Origin: Eubacteriales bacterium
Lineage (GTDB): Bacteria > Bacillota > Clostridia > Lachnospirales > Lachnospiraceae
DNA length: 64,000 nucleotides
Reading direction: 5' to 3'
NCBI GenBank assembly: GCA_030526265.1
Contig: JAUNDE010000004.1
Span: 19,125 to 83,124, forward strand
The notes beneath the pieces are model-generated. The model had not been told where the DNA came from and searched no databases. It was given only the letters and a program-made list of their open reading frames with translations. The position numbers were made by a program, and so were the translations under genes. Below are positions 20,540-29,626 of the stretch, piece after piece (position 1 is the first letter of the stretch; every line of letters begins with the position of its first letter).

Positions 20540-21973
20540 TTATACATTCGCAGTCAGTTCCTGATACAGCCTCTTCGCGTAACTGTCTGTCATTCCGCAG
20601 ATATCATCCGTCGCAAGAAGCAGCCGCAGATACAGTTTCTCCGCCTCACTTTTCCCCTGCGCATGAAAATGATATGCACTCTTATAATTATCCGAAATAA
20701 AGTACAGAAGTCTCCGGTCTATTGTCTCCATCTCTACTGTTTTATCATCATACCCGATCACTGCATTCATGTACTTGTCCATCAGATAATTCAGGATGAC
20801 ACTGTCTCTGACCTCCATTCGGTAAATATAATCGGACGTAAAAATCTCGCGAAATGCCAGATCTCCCAGAAGACTCATCAATTTCTCAGCAAACGTCTGA
20901 TGGAACAGGTCGTATTTGTACGTTCCTTCCATGATTGCTTCATAATTCGAAGTGAATCCGTATGTTGCGCAGTTCACAAGAAATCCCTGCACACGAATCA
21001 CCCAGTTTTTGATCGCGTATTCTTCCGGATTTCTCACATGGATATCACGCCCTCTGTCATATAACTCTTTCAGCTTCCGGGACGGGACAAAGGAGCCTCT
21101 CGTCTGTGCATATGTTGCCTCCAGTTCTTTCAGTTCCTCCATCAGTTTGTGATACGACAAAAATCCCTTTACAAATCCATCTTCAATGTCAGCTGTTTTG
21201 TAAGCAATGTCATCTGCCGCCTCCAGAATAAAAGTCAGCGGGTGACGGCATCCATTCGTTCCGGTCTCTCTTGTTATATCTTCAAAGATTTCTCTGTCCG
21301 CATAATAATAACCAAGCTTCTTATCCTTGATATCTCCGCTTTTTGGATTTATCTCAAGCGACGAAACCGGATATTTGATTATCGTGCCAAGCAGTGCATA
21401 CGTAAGGTTCATCCCCCGTTCATCCACAAGATAGTGAAGCTTTGTCACAAGACGAAGTGCCTGTGCATTTCCCTCAAAATGATACAGATCCTCTCTCATC
21501 TGCGGTTCAAGCACATCCAGTATCGGACGCCCATGATACTGCATCTTGCTCAGATTTTTCTGAAACCATTCCCTTATCGACTCTTCACCGAAGTGCCCGA
21601 ACGGCGGATTGCCGATATCGTGGATCAATCCGGCACATTGCAGGATATCACAGATATCTTCCTTCATTTGAACTGTAAATGACCTATCTTTTTTATATGC
21701 CAGAATATTCTCTCCGATATTCTGACCAAGTGATTTGGCAAACGAAGAAACTTCCAGAGAATGCGTTAATCTCGTACGGACAAAGTCACTCTGATCTAAC
21801 GGAAATACCTGCGTTTTATCCTGCAGCCTTCGAAATGATGCGCTCCCAATGATGCGCTGATAATCTTTCTCAAATTCACTTCGAAGATCACCCGTCTTCT
21901 GACCTGTCTGTCTGCCTGCTGTACCTTTATATCTCTTTTTCGATAATAATTGTTCCCAATTCAATCTGCTCAC
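20540..21973 (-). CDS. dgt: Deoxyguanosinetriphosphate triphosphohydrolase (dGTPase-like HD protein)
   Basis: 477 residues. The HD-domain metal ligands are visible: the first His in TRLTHSLEV, the HD pair in LIHDIGNPPFGHFGE (about 117-130), and an Asp in EAADDIAYKTADIEDG. QRIIGSASFRRLQDKTQVF is the family N-terminal signature. The protein hydrolyses dNTPs to deoxynucleosides and triphosphate, so it controls the dNTP pool. The start is GTG with AAGAGAG before it, seven bases after the HTH gene. The C-terminal region is longer than in some Dgt proteins but typical of the Clostridia type. Confidence 0.93.
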   Translation of the reverse strand: MSRLNWEQLLSKKRYKGTAGRQTGQKTGDLRSEFEKDYQRIIGSASFRRLQDKTQVFPLDQSDFVRTRLTHSLEVSSFAKSLGQNIGENILAYKKDRSFTVQMKEDICDILQCAGLIHDIGNPPFGHFGEESIREWFQKNLSKMQYHGRPILDVLEPQMREDLYHFEGNAQALRLVTKLHYLVDERGMNLTYALLGTIIKYPVSSLEINPKSGDIKDKKLGYYYADREIFEDITRETGTNGCRHPLTFILEAADDIAYKTADIEDGFVKGFLSYHKLMEELKELEATYAQTRGSFVPSRKLKELYDRGRDIHVRNPEEYAIKNWVIRVQGFLVNCATYGFTSNYEAIMEGTYKYDLFHQTFAEKLMSLLGDLAFREIFTSDYIYRMEVRDSVILNYLMDKYMNAVIGYDDKTVEMETIDRRLLYFISDNYKSAYHFHAQGKSEAEKLYLRLLLATDDICGMTDSYAKRLYQELTANV

Positions 21974-21979
21974 ACTCTC

Positions 21980-23272
21980 TTAATCAAGGTAAATCGGTGG
22001 CTCGTAATCTTTTCCAAGAAGTGCTTTCTTTCTCTCCTGATATCCAAGGAATGCCCACTCCGTCATATCTGTCCATGCATGATCTCTTCTGTCATATACC
22101 TGAACATATCCGATTCTCTTTGGATGCATACGAACACTGTTTGTCTCATACTCGTGATTTGTATAAGGATTCATTTCTCCTTTTGTCAGATCTTCTGCAT
22201 CTTCATCGATCTCTTCATCTTCAGGTTCCTCATATGCCGGCTCCTCGTATACAGGCTCTTCATATGTCTGCCGGCCGTAAAGTTCTGTCCGCTCCGGTTC
22301 TGTGTATGATGCATATGCTTCCTCTTCCGGCTGTTCTTCATAGCGGCCGTATTCTTCTGCCAGCAGCTGCTCTCTGCGTTCCGCCTCCAGACGTTCCCGC
22401 TCACGCTGCTCACGTTCTCTTCGTTCACGTTCCTGCTCTTCTCTCTTATTTCTGCGCTGGAACATACCTCTCCATCCGGAAGATTTCTTTTCTTCTCTGT
22501 TTGTATGAACCGGCTCCGCCTCCTTCTTCGCAGAAGACGATCTTTCCAGTTCTTCGAGCTCCCGCATCACGCTTTCGATATCATCGATCGCTGTTCTTTC
22601 TGCCTCCGGCGCTGCAGCTTCCTCATATGCAGGAATTTCCGTTTCACCTACAGGCTCTTCATTGCCTGAAGCTTCCGTCACCTCTTCTACGGCAGCTTCT
22701 TCCGCATTCACTTCTGAAGATTCTGCTGTCTCCTGCACTGCCTGATCTACGTATACAGGCTCTTCATATGCAGGTGTTTCTTCCACGGGCTCCTCTGAAA
22801 CTTTCGGAAGTTTCGCAGTCTCCTGTTTCTGAAGCTCCTCATGGATCTCCAGATAATCTCCCAGTGTCATTTCTTTTTCTGACGGCTCTTTTTCCATCTC
22901 TGACGGAATCTGATCCATCGCATCTGCAAGACGGGCTTTCTCTGACTCCTTCGCTCTCTTTTCTTTGCGTTCTTTCGCTCTGGCAAGCTTTGAAAGCTCT
23001 TTTTTCGTCGGCGGAACGGTCTCAATATTGGACGCACGTTCAACAGACTCACTATCTGCTAAAATACTGAGCTGAAACGGACATCCCAAAATATCCGCGA
23101 TCATACGCATATCCTGCTCCTGGAAATTATCACGTCCAAGTCTCTGCGTAAGATTCTGGCGGGACATCTTTTTTCCTGTTCTCTCTTCAATTATCTCTGC
23201 GAGTTCTTTGATTGTCATGCCTTTTCGGCTTAAGATAATTTTGACCTGTTCTCCGAATGTTAGATTTAACAT
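21980..23272 (-). CDS. HTH protein with a long disordered acidic tail
   Basis: 430 residues. Residues 1-70 form an XRE-like helix-turn-helix (GMTIKELAEIIEERTGKKMSRQNLTQRL), followed by a Lys/Glu-rich coil. A long low-complexity region comes next (about 120-360) with repeated YEEPVYEEPAYEEP-type units and a very Arg/Glu-rich segment. The last about 50 residues are ordered and contain RIGYVQVYDRRDHAWTDMTE. The gene heads the dgt-tadA operon. Its leader contains GTTTATCAA/TTGATAAAC, a possible self-operator. Function unknown; it might be a DNA-binding or nucleoid-associated regulator. Confidence 0.7.
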   Translation of the reverse strand: MLNLTFGEQVKIILSRKGMTIKELAEIIEERTGKKMSRQNLTQRLGRDNFQEQDMRMIADILGCPFQLSILADSESVERASNIETVPPTKKELSKLARAKERKEKRAKESEKARLADAMDQIPSEMEKEPSEKEMTLGDYLEIHEELQKQETAKLPKVSEEPVEETPAYEEPVYVDQAVQETAESSEVNAEEAAVEEVTEASGNEEPVGETEIPAYEEAAAPEAERTAIDDIESVMRELEELERSSSAKKEAEPVHTNREEKKSSGWRGMFQRRNKREEQERERREREQRERERLEAERREQLLAEEYGRYEEQPEEEAYASYTEPERTELYGRQTYEEPVYEEPAYEEPEDEEIDEDAEDLTKGEMNPYTNHEYETNSVRMHPKRIGYVQVYDRRDHAWTDMTEWAFLGYQERKKALLGKDYEPPIYLD

Positions 23273-23400
23273 GATATAGACTCCTCCTTATTCATACATG
23301 CACTGTACCGTATCAGACGTGAATACAGCACATGACAGACAGATGCACTTCTCTCCCTGAAATGGTCCCATCTGACTGTGATTATTTATACTCCCATGAT

Positions 23401-23451
23401 GTTTATCAAATACTCTCCCCTGTTTGTAAATAAAATAGTTTCTTGATAAAC
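23401..23451 (-). promoter_or_regulatory. Inverted repeat in the HTH gene leader
   Basis: GTTTATCAA (23401-23409) and TTGATAAAC (23443-23451) are perfect 9-bp arms 33 bp apart, both just downstream of the predicted transcription start. They may be operator half-sites for the HTH protein. Confidence 0.45.
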
Positions 23452-23472
23452 CAATCATTTTCCCACGTACTT

Positions 23473-23501
23473 ATAGTATCAGATAAAAAAATATTCGTCA
23501 A
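23473..23501 (-). promoter_or_regulatory. Promoter of the HTH-dgt-tadA operon
   Basis: Minus-strand TTGACG (23496-23501) and TACTAT (23473-23478) with a 17-bp spacer. The start would be near 23466, giving a leader of about 195 nt. Confidence 0.75.
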
Positions 23502-23514
23502 CGATGCTGACCTT

Positions 23515-24399
23515 CTATTTTAAAATAAAATCTGTTCTTCTCTCATTCACAATCATAGGTGTAAATGGTTCCACCTTGAATTTATCCACAAACATATGAC
23601 ATTTGCAGAGAAACAGGTAATAAACATTGATCCCGCTTCCACGCAGAGTCTCAAAATTCCCCTGTCCTTTTGCGATGCACACATCTGAAGTCTCTGCCCA
23701 TTCTTTTGGATATCCGCACATGCGTTCCAGTGGCGTTCCCGGCACGTATGTTCCATTTGGAATGATCTCTGCCACCTGATCAAACCCGATCAGCTTCGCA
23801 TCTTCCTCTGTCGCATCATTGAGTACGAATTCTCCTCTCACCATAACGCCGATCTGAAGTTCCGGATATAATTCTTTCAGAACGGTAACAAAGAACTTGT
23901 CCAGCACGACCTCTCCTGCATTGTCAACAATATATAAAAGCTTCTTTGCACTTGCGAGATCATTCCGAAGGTTTTCCACTTCTTCCGGATTGAAGCCGAT
24001 ATTTTTTCTTGCAGCCAGAAGTTCCCGAAGCTTCGATTCCTGCACATCGTCCACTGCGATCGCATCAATGTAATTTCCTGTGATGGCATACTGCATCCCC
24101 GCAAGGAGTGGATCCTCATCCTGTCTGATTTCATCTGTGACTTCCTTTTCCAGCGAAAGAAGAATATCATTATAAACACTCTTTATATCACCAAACAGCT
24201 CCTCTGTGGAGCGATATTCTCCAATCATCTGAAGCATTTCCGCCATGACTTCCGGTGCAGACATCGTCTCCCCCAATCCGACGATTTCTGCCAGACGTTC
24301 TTTTGCCTCTTCTCTTTTATCTTCCGGAAATGCCGCGTCCTCAATATAACCGATTGCCTTTACTTCACAGCAGTCCACACAAACCTTATTCGCTTTCAT
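23515..24399 (-). CDS. DUF89 (ARMT1-like) protein, V-ATPase-linked copy
   Basis: 294 residues of the DUF89 family, metal-dependent phosphatases thought to remove damaged phospho-metabolites. The N-terminal Cys motif CVDCCEVKA, the metal-site block IVDNAGEVVLDK (about 157-168), VLNDATEEDAKLIG and AKGQGNFETLRGSG (about 240) are all present. It follows ntpD of V-ATPase operon 2 by 89 bp, in which two hairpins lie, so it is probably read through from the operon at lower level. A paralogue is at 38286-39161. The substrate is unknown, and the link to ion pumping is only positional. Confidence 0.85.
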   Translation of the reverse strand: MKANKVCVDCCEVKAIGYIEDAAFPEDKREEAKERLAEIVGLGETMSAPEVMAEMLQMIGEYRSTEELFGDIKSVYNDILLSLEKEVTDEIRQDEDPLLAGMQYAITGNYIDAIAVDDVQESKLRELLAARKNIGFNPEEVENLRNDLASAKKLLYIVDNAGEVVLDKFFVTVLKELYPELQIGVMVRGEFVLNDATEEDAKLIGFDQVAEIIPNGTYVPGTPLERMCGYPKEWAETSDVCIAKGQGNFETLRGSGINVYYLFLCKCHMFVDKFKVEPFTPMIVNERRTDFILK

Positions 24400-24419
24400 A
24401 CATACCTCAATATTTCTTG

Positions 24420-24500
24420 TTATTTTCGGGCCGAACGCTCGCGAAGTCCGAGCCCCGACTCTGGTTCATTTTCGCTGAAAGGCGCTTCTTACGAAGCCCC
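24420..24500 (-). terminator. Paired hairpins at the end of V-ATPase operon 2
   Basis: On the minus strand, GAAAGG-GGCTTC-n4-GAAGC-CCTTTC places the ntpD stop codon in its loop, and CGGGGCTCG...CGGCCCG follows. Neither has a T-run, so they look more like attenuators or mRNA 3' stabilisers than full terminators. Confidence 0.45.
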
Positions 24501-25109
24501 TTTCATATTTTTGATTACTTTTAATCTCGTAAACTCTTCACGATCCTTCTCCTCCAGTGCATCAGAAATATTTTTCACCAGATTTGTATACATCGGAATC
24601 GTGATATTGTGCAGTGCATTCGCTCTTTTCTGCGTCTTCTTGATATTTGCCGCCAGACGATACGCACTGTTTTCTACTTCCGACAGCTTGATCGTAAGAT
24701 CCTTCACTTCGCGAAAAGCCTCCCGGACCATATCGATCGATTCTGACGTCGTGCTGAATGCATAAGTCAGGTCATTCTGTTTTTCATCATATTTCACACG
24801 AGGGATTTCCGTGCCCATAATACTTCTCGTCTGTATCTGGATCGAATCTTCGATCGGTACCGTGTATGCCAGCTGCTGAACTCTGCTGATGCCGTGCTCG
24901 ATATTTGCTCGCTGCAGACAGGCATATGCCTTCGTAAAAGTCGAGTCGATCTGTTCCTGGATCTCCTTCGCCTCATCGATCAGCGCCATCAGTTCCTTTA
25001 ACAGAACATTTCGCTTCTTATCCATAAGATCATAGCCCTGCTTTGCAAGCCCCAGTGAATTCTTTGCGAGCATCAGATTCCCTTTTGTAGGAAATTGTCT
25101 CGGATCCAT
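24489..25109 (-). CDS. ntpD: V-type ATPase subunit D, operon 2
   Basis: Rotor shaft subunit of 206 residues. FPTKGNLMLAKNSLGLAKQGYDLMDKKRNVLLKELM is the N-terminal helix, and IKKTQKRANALHNITIP marks the C-terminal helix, as in other D subunits. It starts 3 bp after ntpB. The N-terminus differs from the operon 1 copy (PTKGNLM against PTRMELT), showing that the two machines are old paralogues and not a recent duplication. Confidence 0.92.
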   Translation of the reverse strand: MDPRQFPTKGNLMLAKNSLGLAKQGYDLMDKKRNVLLKELMALIDEAKEIQEQIDSTFTKAYACLQRANIEHGISRVQQLAYTVPIEDSIQIQTRSIMGTEIPRVKYDEKQNDLTYAFSTTSESIDMVREAFREVKDLTIKLSEVENSAYRLAANIKKTQKRANALHNITIPMYTNLVKNISDALEEKDREEFTRLKVIKNMKGAS

Positions 25110-25112
25110 ATA

Positions 25113-26495
25113 CTACACCTCTTTTTCAGCATAATATTTCTCAATGATCTTCGTGTCAATTCGGTCAAGTTCTTCTTTTGGCAAAATCCGAAGAAGCTCC
25201 CACCCAAGATCAAGTGTCTCCTCCATCGAACGGTTCTCACCCGTCCCCTGACCAACATATCTCTTTTCAAACTCTGTGCCGAATTTCAGATACAGTTTAT
25301 CGATCGGCGACAGCTCATCCTCTCCGATAACAGATGCAAGATTCCTTGCCTCTCCCACCTTTGCGTAGGAAGAGAAAAGCTGATTTGCAAGTCCCTGATG
25401 GTCTTCTCTTGTAAATCCTTCACCGATACCGTCTTTCATGAGTCGCGACAACGACGGCAGAACGCTGATCGGCGGGTAGATTCCCTGCGCGAACAGATTA
25501 CGGTCAAGGACTACCTGACCTTCTGTGATATATCCGGTAAGATCCGGAATCGGGTGTGTAATATCATCATTCGGCATCGTAAGGATCGGAAGCTGTGTTA
25601 CCGATCCGTTCACTCCCTGCACAATTCCGGCCCGCTCATAGATCGTTGCAAGCTCACTGTACAGATATCCCGGATAACCTTTTCTGGACGGGATCTCACC
25701 TCTCGAAGAAGAAACTTCTCGCATCGCCTCTGCAAACGATGTCATATCTGTCAGAATGACCAGAATATGCTTACCGCACTCAAATGCAAGGTATTCTGCG
25801 ACGGTAAGCGCCACCTTTGGTGTGATCAGTCGTTCTACAACAGGATCATTTGCAAGGTTCAGGAACATACAGACATGATCCGATACCCCGCTTTCCTCAA
25901 ATGCCTTGCGGAAGAAATCCGCCACATCATGCTTGACACCCATCGCAGCAAATACGATCGCAAACTCTTCATCCGAATCATCGCCAAGCGATGCCTGCCT
26001 TACGATCTGTGCAGCGAGCAGATCATGCGGAATTCCGTTTCCCGAGAAGATCGGGAGCTTCTGTCCGCGGATCAGTGTCGTCAGTCCATCGATCGCCGAA
26101 ATACCCGTACGGATATAGTTGCGCGGATACTCCCGCCTTACCGGGTTTAGCGGAAGTCCGTTTACATCTCTTCTGTCCGCCGCGACAAGATTTCCCATCC
26201 CGTCGATCGGCTGTCCGATACCATTAAATGTTCTTCCGAGCATATCCTCGGATACCGCCACTTCCATCGGCCGTCCACTCAGTCTTGTATGCGTATTCCG
26301 AAGCGACATATTGTCTGTCCCTTCGAACACCTGGATCACAGCCTTATCGTCGTTCAGTTCCACGATACGGCCCATTTTCTTTTCTTTTCCATCTACCACG
26401 AACTCTACGATCTCATCGTAAAACGCATCCTGTAATCCTTCAAGGACAACGAGAGGTCCGTTAATATTGCTCAAGCCTAAATATTCAATTGCCAT
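25113..26495 (-). CDS. ntpB: V-type ATPase subunit B, operon 2
   Basis: Non-catalytic head subunit, 460 residues. [20 protein letters not shown] begins the beta barrel; [19 protein letters not shown] replaces a P-loop, the B-subunit mark; [15 protein letters not shown] and [16 protein letters not shown] follow. It is full length, 14 bp after ntpA. It pairs with the operon 2 A subunit in the A3B3 hexamer. Confidence 0.96.
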   Translation of the reverse strand: MAIEYLGLSNINGPLVVLEGLQDAFYDEIVEFVVDGKEKKMGRIVELNDDKAVIQVFEGTDNMSLRNTHTRLSGRPMEVAVSEDMLGRTFNGIGQPIDGMGNLVAADRRDVNGLPLNPVRREYPRNYIRTGISAIDGLTTLIRGQKLPIFSGNGIPHDLLAAQIVRQASLGDDSDEEFAIVFAAMGVKHDVADFFRKAFEESGVSDHVCMFLNLANDPVVERLITPKVALTVAEYLAFECGKHILVILTDMTSFAEAMREVSSSRGEIPSRKGYPGYLYSELATIYERAGIVQGVNGSVTQLPILTMPNDDITHPIPDLTGYITEGQVVLDRNLFAQGIYPPISVLPSLSRLMKDGIGEGFTREDHQGLANQLFSSYAKVGEARNLASVIGEDELSPIDKLYLKFGTEFEKRYVGQGTGENRSMEETLDLGWELLRILPKEELDRIDTKIIEKYYAEKEV

Positions 26496-26509
26496 ATCCT
26501 CTCCTCCTT

Positions 26510-28285
26510 TTACGCATTTTTCTCAAGTACAAGGTCGTAGAACGCATCAATCTCATTCTTATACAGATCCAGAAGCGCAAGATTGTCATTCGGTACATCA
26601 TATTTGATCGCAATCACTTTCTCAAAGATTCCTTCTCTCTTAAGCACTGACATCGGATGTCCCATTGCGATCAATTTTCTGCTCTTTTTATACAGATACA
26701 GAATCACATCCATCATTTTGAACTGCTTCTCAAGAGATACACATGTGTCATCCTTATGAAACGCATTCTGCTGAAGGAAGCCAAGACGGATGACTTTCGC
26801 AATCTCAAGGATCAGCTTCTGATCGTCCGGAAGCACATCACTTCCGATCAGCTTTACGATCTCCATCAGGCTGTTTTCCTGGCCGAGGATGGACATCAGT
26901 CTGTTTCGGTAATCCACAAACTTTGGAGATACGTGGTCAATGTACCATCCACTCAGATCTGTCGTATATTCACTGTAACTCGTCAGCCAGTGGATCGCAG
27001 GGAAATGCCTTGAATATGCAAGTGATTTGTCCAGTCCCCAGAAGCAGCGGACAAATCGCTTCGTATTCTGTGTTACAGGCTCCGAGAAATCTCCGCCCTG
27101 CGGAGAAACAGCACCGATGATCGATACGGATCCCGTCTCCCCTCCTAATGTCTGCATCATTCCTGCACGCTCATAGAATGCGGAAAGCCTTGATGCAAGG
27201 TAAGCCGGAAATCCTTCTTCCGCAGGCATTTCTTCCAGACGTCCGGAAAGCTCACGGAGCGCCTCTGCCCAACGTGAAGTAGAGTCTGCCATGATCGCGA
27301 CATCGTATCCCATATCTCTGTAATATTCAGCCAGAGTGATTCCTGTATAGATCGATGCCTCACGGGCTGCCACCGGCATGTTCGATGTATTGGCGATCAG
27401 TGTTGTGCGGTCCATCAAAGGATTCCCACTTTTCGGATCCACAAGTTCACTGAATTCTTCCAGAACCTGTGTCATCTCATTTCCACGCTCTCCACAACCG
27501 ATATAAACGATAATATCCGCATCAGACCACTTCGCGATCTGATGCTGTGTCATTGTCTTACCCGTTCCAAATCCACCCGGGATCGCCGCTGTTCCTCCCT
27601 TTGCGATCGGGAACATCGTATCAAGCACCCTCTGTCCGGTCACGAGCGGAACACTCGCCGGAAATCTCTTGTGCACCGGTCTTGGCACACGGATCGGCCA
27701 TTTCTGTGTCATTGTCAGCTCATCGATCTCTCCGTTTGATCGCCTGATCCTGATCAGCACGTCTCCGATCGTATAGTCACCGTCTTCCACAACAGATACC
27801 ACAACTGCAGATCCAACCTCCGGCGGAACCATGCATTTGTGTGTGATCGCTCTTGTCTCCGGAACCTCCGCAAAGATACTTCCTCCATGGACAAGATCTC
27901 CTTCCTTCACCGTAATATGAGTACTCCATTTCTTCTCTGTGTCAAGAGAATCCACACTTACGCCACGTGAGATAAATGCGCCGCCATGCTCTGCAATACT
28001 CTCAAGCGGTCTCTCAATACCATCAAAAATGTTATTCAGGATTCCCGGTGCCAATGTGACAGATACCGACGAGCCGGTCGATTCTACCAGTTCTCCCGGA
28101 CGAAGTCCCGATGTCTCTTCGTATACCTGGATCGTTGTTCTGTCTTTATCAAGAGAAATCACTTCTCCTACCAGCTTTTCCTTACCGACATAAACCATTT
28201 CGGACATTTTAAATTCTGTCTGCCCTTTGATGTAAATAACCGGTCCGTTGATTCCATATATTTTTCCTGTCGTACTTTTAGACAA
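26510..28285 (-). CDS. ntpA: V-type ATPase catalytic subunit A, operon 2
   Basis: Catalytic head subunit, about 591 residues. Walker A is GGFGTGKT, followed by [16 protein letters not shown] with the catalytic Glu and by [25 protein letters not shown] start at 28285 is chosen: GGGAGG lies at the right distance, the protein then begins [15 protein letters not shown] as in the family, and TTGTCTAA overlaps the ntpE stop by 8 bp. The longer reading to 28336 has no ribosome site and would sit inside ntpE. Confidence 0.95.
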   Translation of the reverse strand: MSKSTTGKIYGINGPVIYIKGQTEFKMSEMVYVGKEKLVGEVISLDKDRTTIQVYEETSGLRPGELVESTGSSVSVTLAPGILNNIFDGIERPLESIAEHGGAFISRGVSVDSLDTEKKWSTHITVKEGDLVHGGSIFAEVPETRAITHKCMVPPEVGSAVVVSVVEDGDYTIGDVLIRIRRSNGEIDELTMTQKWPIRVPRPVHKRFPASVPLVTGQRVLDTMFPIAKGGTAAIPGGFGTGKTMTQHQIAKWSDADIIVYIGCGERGNEMTQVLEEFSELVDPKSGNPLMDRTTLIANTSNMPVAAREASIYTGITLAEYYRDMGYDVAIMADSTSRWAEALRELSGRLEEMPAEEGFPAYLASRLSAFYERAGMMQTLGGETGSVSIIGAVSPQGGDFSEPVTQNTKRFVRCFWGLDKSLAYSRHFPAIHWLTSYSEYTTDLSGWYIDHVSPKFVDYRNRLMSILGQENSLMEIVKLIGSDVLPDDQKLILEIAKVIRLGFLQQNAFHKDDTCVSLEKQFKMMDVILYLYKKSRKLIAMGHPMSVLKREGIFEKVIAIKYDVPNDNLALLDLYKNEIDAFYDLVLEKNA

Positions 28286-28865
28286 TGCCGGCACCTCCCT
28301 CGAACTCATAGTCCTGATATGCCTGCTCCAATGCACCCTTGAATCCGTGATCGATCAACACATTTCTATTGCGGATCACAGCGCGAACTCCACCGATGAA
28401 ATCTTCTTTGCTCACAGTCAGTTTCACACCCGTATGCTCTTCCAGGTATTCCATTTTATCTGCATCAGATGGATTGATATAGATCGTGATCTCTTCTCCA
28501 TTTGCATATCTTGCTGCTTTTTCAATATAATTCACGAGACATTCCTTATACTCTTCTGTCTTCATAAATTCACAGAGCTTCTGCTCCACTTCCTCGAACA
28601 GTTTCTGTTTTAACTGTTTCTGTTTTCTTCCGTATTCACGCTTCAGCTCAAGGCTCGCCTGCGATGCTGCCATATTCTTTTTCTGCCTTGCAGTGATCTT
28701 CTCTGCCCTGATACGTGTCTCAGACTGGCGGATCGCTTCCTCCTTATGCTGCTCATACACCCGGTTCAGTTTGTTTGTATGCTCTTTCACAATAGAGTCC
28801 GCTTCAAGTCTTGCCTGCCGCATCGCAACTTCCTGCAAATACGCAATCTTTTCTTCTATCGTCAA
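28278..28865 (-). CDS. ntpE: V-type ATPase subunit E, operon 2
   Basis: Peripheral-stalk subunit of about 195 residues. The N-terminal half is a long charged helix (KIAYLQEVAMRQARLEADSI and on), and the C-terminal half carries EEITIYINPSDADKMEYLEE and GGVRAVIRNRNVLIDHGF, the globular end that grips the head. The start is either GTG at 28874 or TTG at 28865; AAGGAAGG is better spaced for the TTG. It overlaps ntpA. Confidence 0.88.
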   Translation of the reverse strand: MTIEEKIAYLQEVAMRQARLEADSIVKEHTNKLNRVYEQHKEEAIRQSETRIRAEKITARQKKNMAASQASLELKREYGRKQKQLKQKLFEEVEQKLCEFMKTEEYKECLVNYIEKAARYANGEEITIYINPSDADKMEYLEEHTGVKLTVSKEDFIGGVRAVIRNRNVLIDHGFKGALEQAYQDYEFEGGAGIV

Positions 28866-28882
28866 ACTTCTCACCTTCCTTG

Positions 28883-29191
28883 TTAAAGTTTCAAGCCGAT
28901 CGCCTCATTTACATAGGCTGTGATAAAGTCCTTTTTTCGTCCTGTTCCATGTCTGTCAGGAATCTCGATCAGAAGAGGCATCGTTCTCCTGAGCTTGATC
29001 TCATTGATCAAATCCGGAAATTCCCTTCCGAACTTCTCTGTCAGAAGAATGATCCCTATCGATTCATCATCCATCGCCTTCTCGATCGCTTCTTTCAATT
29101 CGCCGCGCTCATGCACAACGACACCATCAACCCCAGTAAGTCGCATTCCTGTCAGTGTATCAACATTGTCACTGATCAAATACATCTTCAT
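28883..29191 (-). CDS. ntpG: V-type ATPase subunit F, operon 2
   Basis: 102 residues with the F-subunit pattern: MKMYLISDNVDTLTGMRLTG at the N-terminus and IGIILLTEKFGREFPDLI, then IPDRHGTGRKKDFITAYVN. It docks on the D shaft. Here F lies between K and E, unlike operon 1, where it lies between C and A. The start is one base after the ntpK stop. Confidence 0.9.
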   Translation of the reverse strand: MKMYLISDNVDTLTGMRLTGVDGVVVHERGELKEAIEKAMDDESIGIILLTEKFGREFPDLINEIKLRRTMPLLIEIPDRHGTGRKKDFITAYVNEAIGLKL

Positions 29192-29192
29192 C

Positions 29193-29624
29193 TTACAGTT
29201 TACCCAGGATCATGAAAGAAATGATCAGTCCGTACAGACATACACCTTCTGCAAGACCAACGAAGATCAATGATTTACCGAGGACACTGGAATCCTCACT
29301 GATTGCTCCAAGTGCTGCACTTGCTGCACTCGCAACGGCGATACCGCCTCCGATACAGGACATTCCTGTTGAAAGTGCTGCTGCGAGATATCCCCAGCCT
29401 GCTGCCGCATTCACTGCCTGCTCAGCCTCTGCTGCCTGAACCGGAACGCCTGCAAAAAGCATGATTCCTGCAACGACCATTGCACCGAAGAAGAAAAATG
29501 CATTTACACCAATCGTTCTCTTATAACGCTTCTTTGATTTCTCCCCGAGAAGAAATGTTCCAAACGGAATAATGATTCCCAATAATATTGCTGCGATAAG
29601 TAATAATTTTACTGCTAATGTCAT
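29193..29624 (-). CDS. ntpK: V-type ATPase rotor subunit K, non-Na+ type, operon 2
   Basis: 143 residues. Two N-terminal hydrophobic segments (about 1-25 and 38-62) end in a VQAAEAEQ stretch like a signal peptidase site. A single c-type hairpin follows (about 73-143), with the ion-binding Glu in GLAEGVCLYGLIIS. The Gln/Thr/Tyr Na+ ligand set of NtpK is absent: helix 1 is GGIAVASAASAALGA with no Gln, and the Glu is followed by Gly, not Ser or Thr. Thermus proteolipids also have a cleaved leader plus one hairpin. Proton coupling is therefore predicted. ATG at 29624 was chosen over 29633 on ribosome-site spacing. Confidence 0.88.
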   Translation of the reverse strand: MTLAVKLLLIAAILLGIIIPFGTFLLGEKSKKRYKRTIGVNAFFFFGAMVVAGIMLFAGVPVQAAEAEQAVNAAAGWGYLAAALSTGMSCIGGGIAVASAASAALGAISEDSSVLGKSLIFVGLAEGVCLYGLIISFMILGKL

Positions 29625-29626
29625 GA

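Noticed and set aside
21997-23070. 357-codon plus-strand open frame opposite the HTH gene
   Set aside because: It mirrors the low-complexity Glu-rich tail of the real gene, giving Leu/Ser/Pro-rich nonsense; no ribosome site.
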